Shown: positions 56,651 through 64,000 of the stretch, piece by piece
Layout of the letters: every line of letters starts with the position of its first letter
How positions within the stretch are numbered: the first letter of the stretch is position 1
NCBI RefSeq assembly: GCF_014805685.1
Contig: NC_060901.1
Coordinates: 22,690,405-22,754,404 of the forward strand
DNA: 64,000 bases
Direction of reading: 5' to 3'
Source of the DNA: Silurus meridionalis
Taxonomy: Eukaryota; Chordata; Actinopteri; Siluriformes; Siluridae
The notes under the pieces: model-generated
What the model was told of the DNA's origin: nothing
What the model saw: only the letters and a program-made list of their open reading frames with translations
The model's database searches: none
Translations under genes and position numbers: made by a program

Positions 56651-57480
56651 TCCTCTATGTCCCCACATCATCCTCCATTGCCTGGAGAAGTGGCATGCGG
56701 GCCAAGGGTTGGCGATCATACACTTTCCAGCGCCAGGCTGAGAAGAATTCCTCTATGGGATTTAGAAAAGGTGAATATGGGGGTAGGTACAAAACTACAA
56801 ATTGTGAATGGGTGGCAACCCAGTTTTGGACCAGAACAGCCCGGTGAAAACTAACATTGTCCCATATAACCACAAACCTAGCAGGCGCCTGATCTGGATC
56901 TGGACGCCACTGTAAATCGACTCAAGTTGGGCTGGACTCTCAGTCTAGCCTCTCTCACGGTCAGACCATGGTTGATTACATGATCAACAAGTGTTGCCCT
57001 AATCTCATCAGAGATGGCTCCCCTTCCTTCTCTTATCTGCCCTGGTCCTCTTCTTCCTCTTCCCCTTCCCCTTCCCCTTCCCCTTCCCCCTCCTCCTCCT
57101 CCTCCTCCTCTTGCTCTCTGTTCATTGTTAGCATCCATTGTTCAAAACAAGTAATCTGATCTTTGACCTATTTATAGGCCGATCTATACTACTGTAAAGT
57201 AAAGCAGTGATTGGTTAGTGATCAATTAAGCAATTAGTGTTCACTTCCTGATAGATCTTTGTGTTTTAGGTAGAGAATTGTGTGTAGTGTTTTGAAAAAG
57301 TGTTTTATGCAATTGAAAACTGAGACAAAGGCTGAGAAATATCTTATGGTTTTGAAGATTTGGCATGTAGTTTTGCACTTTGAGTGAGAGGTTTCAAAAA
57401 TCGTGTGACATGAAAAGATTTTGTGTGTAAGCAATTGGTAAAAACTGTAACACACACGTCTCACAAACGCTGCATCAACA
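56651..57480 (-). mobile_element. IS630/Tc1-superfamily element with Gly-Arg-rich transposase
   Basis: On the minus strand 57138-56878 starts MDANNEQRARGGGGG, with a long Arg-Gly repeat, then ISDEIRATLVDHVINHGLTVREA, VQPNLSRFTVAS (helix-turn-helix-like). After a break, 56873-56655 reads VIWDNVSFHRAVLVQNWV and YLPPYSPFLNPIEEFFSAWRWK, the second Asp and Glu region of a DDE domain. The middle of the protein is missing. The downstream AT-rich stretch to about 57480 probably belongs to it. Confidence 0.7.
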
Positions 57481-57653
57481 AATTGGTAAATGAACTGGTA
57501 GTACGCCTAATTACATGTCCCTTGAAATCTGTCGAATTCAGGTTTAAAAACCTAACAAAATGTTATTTTTGAACTAACAAATATTACAAATCATGTTAAT
57601 AAATGTAATTATAATTTAACATTTTAACATGAATGATGCTAAAACTGATGTCT

Positions 57654-57897
<244 letters not shown>

Positions 57898-57937
57898 CAG
57901 TCTGAGGAAGTTGTGTGTGTGCACAGGAGAAGCAGTA

Positions 57938-57986
57938 ATGATGAAGTGCTTGTATTTTTTGTCTGTTGTGTTTCATGTGGCTGCAG
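57938..57986 (+). CDS. P3 signal-peptide exon
   Basis: MMKCLYFLSVVFHVAAG, double ATG, GTGAGT donor in phase 1. Joined with the exons at 58548-58853, 59945-60241, 60358-60888, 61061-61128 and a short last exon, it gives about 430 codons without a stop. P3 is the only unit with a long stalk and a tail after the membrane. Confidence 0.85.
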
Positions 57987-58547
57987 GTGAGTGAAGATAT
58001 TTTCTATTTTAGCTTCTTTGTGTTCATTTAAAGTTTTCATTATAATTATATGATTTATTATATTATATTATTAATTATGTGTGTAAAGTTTCTATTACTA
58101 GTTACTAAAGTGCAGAATTTCAAGATCAGCATGTACATCTAATTACTGTTCAAAGACTTTTAATCATGCAGATTTTTTATTATTTTTATTATTAATAAAA
58201 TGTATCCATGTTTTATCATTTTGAGCTGCAAAAACTGAACAATGATCAGGTTAAAGAAATTTGCAGTTGTGTAGTGAAACAATCACCAAGTGCTCATTAT
58301 TTTCAAATGTAGTTGAACATGGTGTCTAAATACATCCCTCTAACTACAAGTGTCTCTCTGGTATTTAAGAAAAACACACACACATGGATCACATGATAAT
58401 ATGACACACACACTGTAGAGATCAGACATGAACAAGATTTTGGATTTGAAGGTACCAAACATCAATATTTTATTTTGCAAGCAGTTTGAAAGATTGTTCT
58501 TTATATTGTACTCAGTAGACTGTGAGATTATATGTTTGTTTCTGTAG

Positions 58548-58853
58548 GCTGTGAGCTCTCTAGTGATAATGATTGGTTAGATATAACAAGTTATAAAGGA
58601 CGTTCAGTGCTGTTACCCTGCTCCTGCTCTGACCTGCACTCCAAACCTCAGAAATTCACCTGGATGACCTTCAGAACAGGAAACTGGACTGAAGTGTTAA
58701 ATGATGAACAGTACAATGGCAGATATCAGCTGTTTAATAACACTTCTCCTGCTAATCTGTCACTACTCATATCTGACCTGAGAGAAGAAGATCAGGAAGT
58801 CTACAGGTGTAGCACTGAGAAGGAACACAGAGACATCACTCTTTATGTTAAAG
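58548..58853 (+). CDS. P3 first V-like Ig exon (D1)
   Basis: 102 codons: GCELSSDNDWLDITSYKGRS, LPCSCSDLHSKPQKFTW, NGRYQLFNNTSPANLSL, EEDQEVYRCSTEKEH. Core Cys, Trp and Cys are present. It is more diverged in its first 18 residues than D1 of the other units. Open, phase 1 at both ends. Confidence 0.88.
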
Positions 58854-59944
58854 GTAAAACATTTAAATACACAATAAAATTATATATTTATTGTGAAAGC
58901 AGACTTGATGACTCTTTATATGAATTATAGTTACAAATGTAATCAAATATTTTATTCCATTTACCATAACTAAAGGGGAATTTAATTTAGGAGTCATATT
59001 GTGACACAGGAATATCAAGTTATAAATGACAATAAATACTGATGATGAACATCAGACTGACCTGAAACTGTGGACTGCTATCAGATTGGATGTGACAGAT
59101 TTCTCAGTCTAATCTATGATTTATTTTGGTATCACTGTAGTGTTTATAGAGCTCCATGACACCTGTATAATCCCTTCATTATAACAGAGATAAACCTACA
59201 TAAACATTAATAAAGGCTTCACTTGATGTCACTGTCACATTGTTTTGTGAATTTGAATGTAAATCTATATAAGTTAAAGTTTATGTAAATATCTGATACA
59301 TCAGAATTATATTTTAATGTGGCATGAAACATTAAACCCCAAACTCACTGTAATTTACAGTCAGAGAAAATCTACATAACACACTTTACATAATGATCTA
59401 AAGAAAGTCGACCTGGAAAACGTCATAACACCATTTAATGTCTACAGAAATCTGTCACTAGACGAGGTGTTATAACTTAACATTCACACTGAGAAACACA
59501 GTCTGTACATCAGCTGACACCTTGGAAAGTCTTTTAAATACAGTACATGTTTTTATAAATGTTTATTTAGCTTCATGTCAGATGTTATGAATGGTTCGTG
59601 TGTCATGAAGCCCTAGGAGGATGATATTTTATTGTAATAATGTATTAATTAAGGTGAACTGTCCCATTTGGGAACATTATTTAATATAAATTATGATTGT
59701 AAATTAGCTAAACATGATTAATAAATCCCAAATCAAAGATTATTACAGATTTAGCAGTTAATATAAATACAAAATAAATCAGTATATTATCAGAGTGCAG
59801 ATTATTTATTCAAATAGAGATTTTTAACAGGTGATTTGAACATCCTTTAACATACTTTTTTGCAGCATAAAATGTTGTGATTTACAAGCAGGGAATATTA
59901 AAGTGATATTTATTCATTATTAATAGTAAACTGTCTGTTTACAG

Positions 59945-60241
59945 GCTGTGAGTTGGTGAACAAAAGAGAGTTTGTGAATGTGACTGGGTTCACAGGAGAG
60001 TCTGTAGTTCTGCCCTGCTTCTGCACTGACCTACAGGACGACCCAAAAACTATAAAATGGTTTAGTTATGGGGAAATTTACCCTGAACAGACTGGACACT
60101 ACAAAAACAGAGTCAAACTGGTCCGTAAAAACCCTCCAGGAAACCTCTCTCTACTCATATCAAACTTGACTGAAGAGGACCAGGGAACCTATTGGTGTAA
60201 TGTACAGAATGACTGGTCATGTGTCCGTCTATATGTTAAAG
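59945..60241 (+). CDS. P3 second V-like Ig exon (D2)
   Basis: 99 codons: GCELVNKREFVNVTGFTGE, LPCFCTDLQDDPKTIKW, GNLSLLISNL, EEDQGTYWCNVQNDWSCVRL. It is 5 residues shorter than D2 of P2 (loop FNKNNHFQE reduced to FSYGE) and has a further Cys in DWSCVRL. YWC in place of YRC gives it the look of CD300/pIgR-type V domains. Confidence 0.87.
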
Positions 60242-60357
60242 GTACATTTTTATATCAATGGCTATGAGAATGCTTTATTCAGATGTAATGTTCCATATTA
60301 CTAACAGAGATCAGTAAACAGTGAATCCTTTTAATACATTGTCATTATTTTCAGTAG

Positions 60358-60888
60358 GAAAAAGAGAAACTTCAATACCATCGAAAGAAAAAGACACAAC
60401 AACCCCTCTATCCGCTACATCCAAAACAACACAAGATGAAAATCTACAAGAAACAACCACAAACTCTCCAACTGCATCCTCCTCAACAACACAAGATGAA
60501 AATATACAAGAAACAACCACAAACTCTCCAACTGCATCCTCCTCAACTACACAAGGTAAAAATATACAAGAAACAACCACAAACTATAAGTTTGCCTCTT
60601 CCTTAACAACTCAAGTTCAGAATATAAAAGAAACAACCACAAACTCACCACTCGCACTGTCTTCAACAACACAAGATGAAAATCTACAAGAAACAACCAC
60701 AAACGAGCGTGTATCCTCCTCCAAAAAGCCCCCATCTAGCTGCAAAAACTTTATCAGCAATGATAAATACACATATTTGATTACATTTATTAACTTTACA
60801 ATGTTTTATTTCACAGTTTTAAGCTTTTTCCTGGTTTTACTGCTGCTCATACCTGGTGTAGTGGCATTTATTTGGTGGAACTGCAAAG
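60358..60888 (+). CDS. P3 mucin-like stalk and transmembrane exon
   Basis: The 531-nt exon runs from GKRETSIPSKEKDTTT to WWNCKG. Residues of the stalk form five tandem units of about 20 residues (consensus TTQDENxQETTTNSPTASSS), rich in Thr and Ser and likely O-glycosylated. Next come a juxtamembrane segment with one Cys (KKPPSSCKNF) and a hydrophobic stretch whose strongest part is SFFLVLLLLIPGVVAFIWW. GTACAC donor, phase 1. Other units split this region into separate short exons. Confidence 0.85.
60418..60718 (+). repeat. 60-bp coding tandem repeat in the P3 stalk
   Basis: Five units starting ACAACACAAGATGAAAATC or close variants. Units 1 and 2 are almost identical; units 3 to 5 have diverged. 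Each unit adds 20 residues without shifting the frame. Confidence 0.9.
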
Positions 60889-60903
60889 GTACACCAACCA
60901 AGT

Positions 60904-60905
<2 letters not shown>

Positions 60906-60972
<67 letters not shown>
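60906..60972. repeat. (CA)n microsatellite in a P3 intron
   Basis: CA repeat of about 65 bp starting some 20 bp after the donor of the stalk/TM exon. Confidence 0.95.
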
Positions 60973-60975
<3 letters not shown>

Positions 60976-61060
60976 CACACTGCTTACTGTATATGAGTTT
61001 AAAGGTAAAGATTTTTAATTATCACTAAAGGTTTCATTTCTGAGAACTTTTTTCCTTTAG

Positions 61061-61128
61061 GAAGAAGATCTGGAGAGTATGTGATGAATAAAGGAAATCT
61101 TGGATGTAAGGGAAAGCAGAAGGATCAG
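61061..61128 (+). CDS. P3 cytoplasmic tail exon
   Basis: 68 nt after TTCCTTTAG: GRRSGEYVMNKGNLGCKGKQKDQ, donor GTTAGT, ends in phase 0. It is the diverged homologue of the RGRCGENVV tail exon. GEYVMN has a Tyr but does not fit the ITIM pattern (no S/I/V/L two before and no L/I/V three after). Confidence 0.75.
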
Positions 61129-61335
61129 GTTAGTGCACATTTAAAAAGCTTCAAAAGTATTTCTTTTCAGCTAATATGTAGGTTACATAACCCTTTAAAT
61201 AAATGTATTGAAAGAAATTGTTCATTAGAGTTCTACAGTAGTCCTCTGTATGAGCTCCATTTAATTCTAATAGGTGTGAAATACAATATTACATGGTGTT
61301 ACAGTGACTTTAGTCTAATTCTAATATATTTTCAG

Positions 61336-61466
61336 ACCTTTCAGTCTCTATGCATTGTGTCTAATAGCTCAGCAGTTTAATATAGAAGTAGGAGAGTATG
61401 TACCATTCTCTCAACTCACAGGGTGTCCCCACAGAAGAAGCTTTTGAGTTCATTGATGTGAAGTAA
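61336..61466 (+). CDS. P3 last coding exon, two candidates
   Basis: Both candidates are phase 0. After ATATTTTCAG, 61336-61380 reads TFQSLCIVSNSSAV and stop, in the position of TFCIE in B. After TCAACTCACAG, 61422-61466 reads GVPTEEAFEFIDVK and stop, an acidic peptide that looks more like a real receptor C terminus. They may be alternative ends. Transcript data would decide. Confidence 0.4.
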
Positions 61467-63700
61467 AATTCCAGCAATGTATGTTTCAAATAGCTAATAG
61501 TTAACATGCATCAATTTAACATCACCTAATCATATTTATGAGGGATGATACCAGAAACCTTTAGCCTGAAAGTCACAAATAAAATAGCACTTTAGATTTT
61601 TCCCAGTGTGATTGAAAAAGAAGAGAATATCAAGAAGAGAAAGAAAAAAATTCTTGTAATGTGTAGTTTCTTTGGCACGTTTCCCAGAGTTTTTCCGTTT
61701 GACCGATACATTAACTTTTTTTATCCACATTTTTAAACGTCCATACTTTTCCAACACAGTGTAAATGCCCTTCTGGGTATTTACACTGTGATATACTTCC
61801 AAAAATTTGATCTTTGTTTAAAGTCCATCAGATATTGTATAATCCAGCATTCCCAAAGACAGTGCTATAATGTATATTTCTTGACTCAACATTTCTTACA
61901 CATCTGGAATATTAGCCGACATTTGCTGAACTTTGACAGGAGTTTTATACGTTCTCATTATACAGGTATATATTGAAGTGAGCTTTGTGTTTATAGTCTG
62001 TATTTGTGCTTTTAGTAAGAATCACTCCAAACTGTCTTGTCGCTGATCTATTTTGCAAGCATTCATTTGGTGTTGATTTAATAACACGGTTACCCATGCT
62101 GGAATATGCAGATATACAATACAATTATTTACAAATTTTAATAAGGTTACTTTATACATTTTCTGCTCATATTCACATGACGAGTAGCTTTTAACTGTAA
62201 AATTAAGATATAAAATGTTTTTTTGTGGAAAAGACAGTAATTTTTGTTAACGATATTTAGAAAGTGATTAAATTAGCTGTTTTCACTCACTTGTGAAATA
62301 ACGTGATGCGTGCAGTAATATTCAGCAGATCAGAAGCCAAAATCTATTGGATACTACACTATTTTTAAAGCAATATATTTAGAATGTACTGGACACTTTA
62401 AAGAAATAAACGTGAGATGATGGAAATGATTATTTTGCTGAGATTTTCCAGGCAATTAAATGGTTTCTTGGTGATTTTCATAATAGAAAATTGTGAGAAG
62501 TATACCATGCAATTGTAATTCTAACAAATTTCTACAATTAGAGCTTTTGTTGCGATTTTGATTCTGGTAACACACTTAACCGCACTTAATTACACTGAAC
62601 AGTGAGGTTTAGGAAAGTATCTTCTGCTGCTTCTATTATTTATATATAATAATATATTTATATGTGTGTGTGTGCGTGTGCGTGTGTGTGTATCTGTGTG
62701 TGTGTGTGTGTGTGTGCGTGTGTGCGTGTGTGTGTGTGTGTGTGTTTTGTGTCTTTTTCTTTTCGATTGTGTCTAATTCTGCTTTATATATCGCTCTAAC
62801 TGACACTGACCCAGCTAGAGAAGACTGGAAGTGAATATACCAGTATTCTAGAATACAAAATGAATGAAGTGTATATAGACACATTCTTGTATATAACAGT
62901 GATGCTGAGAACATATATTATAGCAAGCACAAGATTGTCAATATTCATTTGTTTTGTGAATTTGATACATTTTACATTTAAATGACAGATTCACGCATAT
63001 GCGTGAATTTTTTTTACTACTGAGGGTATTGCTCTTCATTCACTAACACTTTCATTATATGTTTGAGTGTTATTTTATATCTTATGAGTTATTATTCTTG
63101 TACCAGGGTAAGAAATTATTGGTAAGAAAACTGTTTCGTGTAAGAAGGCTTATATAGAAGATTTTGTTTTTGACATTTTTTTGTCAAAATAAAAAAGATG
63201 ATTGTGGAATCTGTCTCACCTAGATATTCATGAGGCCTTATTCCCAATGAACCCTGCTCTGATCCAGACTCTGAACCAAAGGCTGCATATACTCATCACC
63301 TGAAAAAGATTATCTGTCCTCTGCCGCCAATTTGCACCTAATTCACTTAATAAAGGCACATTTTTTTATGATGTGTGAATTTGTATCACTAGACATTCAG
63401 CTGGTTCTTTGACTATTTACTGAACATCTTCTATTCTAAATTATTTCTGGCCTCATTAATTGTTTTTGGTTTCTCTGGAAGTAATGTCATGTTATCTAAT
63501 GCATGAACACATTAAATATATCAGTTATAATTCAGCTTTGTTGAATTCTTTAATGCTTTGGGTCTGAAAGTGTGGGTTCTTTTCCTATAAGATTGACACT
63601 GATTTTGTTGCGAGGATTTTTCAACAGGCTTGTTTAATGTCATTGTTTTTTATATGGACAGAAGTCACACATGGTCATGTCTTCACTGCTTTAGGGTTTC
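61467..63700. other. 3' flank of P3
   Basis: No gene is visible. Parts such as CTTCTGCTGCTTCTAT near 62620 and the stretch near 63100-63160 match the 3' flanks of the other units, so this is P3 3' flank with strong divergence. (GT)n tracts lie at 62659-62744. 63180-63370 (CTTAATAAAGGCACATTTTTT) may be an unrelated short insertion. Confidence 0.5.
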
Positions 63701-63832
63701 TCTGTAACATTACAAGCTGTTTTTTTTGCTCTGTTTAGGCTTTATTTCAAGGAAAGACAAGAATAGAGGCTGGGGAGGAAATAATTATCGCAGAGCTAAA
63801 ATAAATGGAAATACAGGAACCGGTTTGCGGAT

Positions 63833-64000
63833 GAATATTATACAGTTCTTAGTTCAGCTACTTTGTGTTTCGTTAATGTATTTTCTGTACAGATTGGGTT
63901 TACAGTAGGCCATAGTTCAAACCTGTTCCTGAACAACCACCCAAACACTGTCAAATGTTTCTCATTTAGAGTTTCATTAACAACAACTTTACTTACTACA
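63833..64000 (+). other. Start of a further receptor unit (intron 1 fragment)
   Basis: From TATTATACAGTTCTTAG to the window end the sequence is colinear with intron 1 of P2 (49054-49210) and of A (420-560, other strand). The signal exon that should precede it is absent; a different sequence with a TTTAG acceptor-like site lies at 63738. The unit is 5'-truncated or rearranged and continues to the right. Confidence 0.65.

Noticed and set aside
61061..61128. ITIM in the P3 tail (GEYVMN)
   Set aside because: Residues around the Tyr do not fit S/I/V/LxYxxL/I/V.

Overview
The window looks like vertebrate, most likely teleost fish, nuclear DNA. Genes are split into short exons with GT/AG borders, the sequence is AT-rich with many long (CA)n and (TA)n microsatellites, and the transposon mix (Tc1 with IR/DR ends, DIRS, RTE and L2 LINEs, piggyBac, hAT, solo LTRs) is typical of bony fish. 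An otophysan such as a catfish is a guess from general resemblance only.

The window is a tandem, partly inverted cluster of small immunoglobulin-superfamily receptor genes, here named A, B, C (minus strand) and P1, P2, P3 (plus strand). Each unit has the same plan: a 49-nt signal-peptide exon, two V-like Ig exons (D1 with LPCSCSD, D2 with LPCVCTD), one or more Thr/Ser-rich stalk exons, a transmembrane (TM) exon, a 68-nt tail exon and a short last exon. All exon borders between the signal exon and the tail exon are phase 1. The family resembles teleost innate immune-type receptors (DICP/NITR/LITR/CD300-pIgR-like), but I cannot fix the subfamily from sequence alone.

Layout: 1-0.65 kb, 5' end of A (the rest lies left of the window). 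2.1-7.1 kb, a 5-kb DNA transposon with a nested Tc1. 7.9-17.7 kb, gene B (coding exons open, TM exon lost), with a hAT carrying a nested DIRS in one intron and a solo LTR carrying a small MITE in another. 19.5 kb, a relic stalk exon. 20.1-22.2 kb, DIRS copy 2. 22.9-25.7 kb, pseudogene C. 27.6-31.9 kb, DIRS copy 3 with an inserted LTR-like element. 32.1-34.9 kb, piggyBac. About 35.3-35.9 kb, the centre where minus-strand units turn into plus-strand units (head-to-head). 36.9-45.7 kb, pseudogene P1, broken by an L2 and an RTE LINE. 47.2 kb, another relic stalk exon. 48.9-53.2 kb, intact gene P2. 54-57.6 kb, unexplained sequence plus two Tc1/IS630-type fragments. 57.9-61.5 kb, intact gene P3 with a mucin-like repeated stalk and a clear TM helix. 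63.8-64 kb, start of another unit.

The intact genes would make type I surface receptors (P2, P3) or a secreted two-domain protein (B). The most interesting signal is repeated loss of the TM exon in B, C and P1 by different deletions. In P2 the TM exon ends in a stop codon, while skipping it would keep the downstream tail in frame. The cluster may therefore switch between membrane and soluble forms, by splicing in P2 and by deletion elsewhere.
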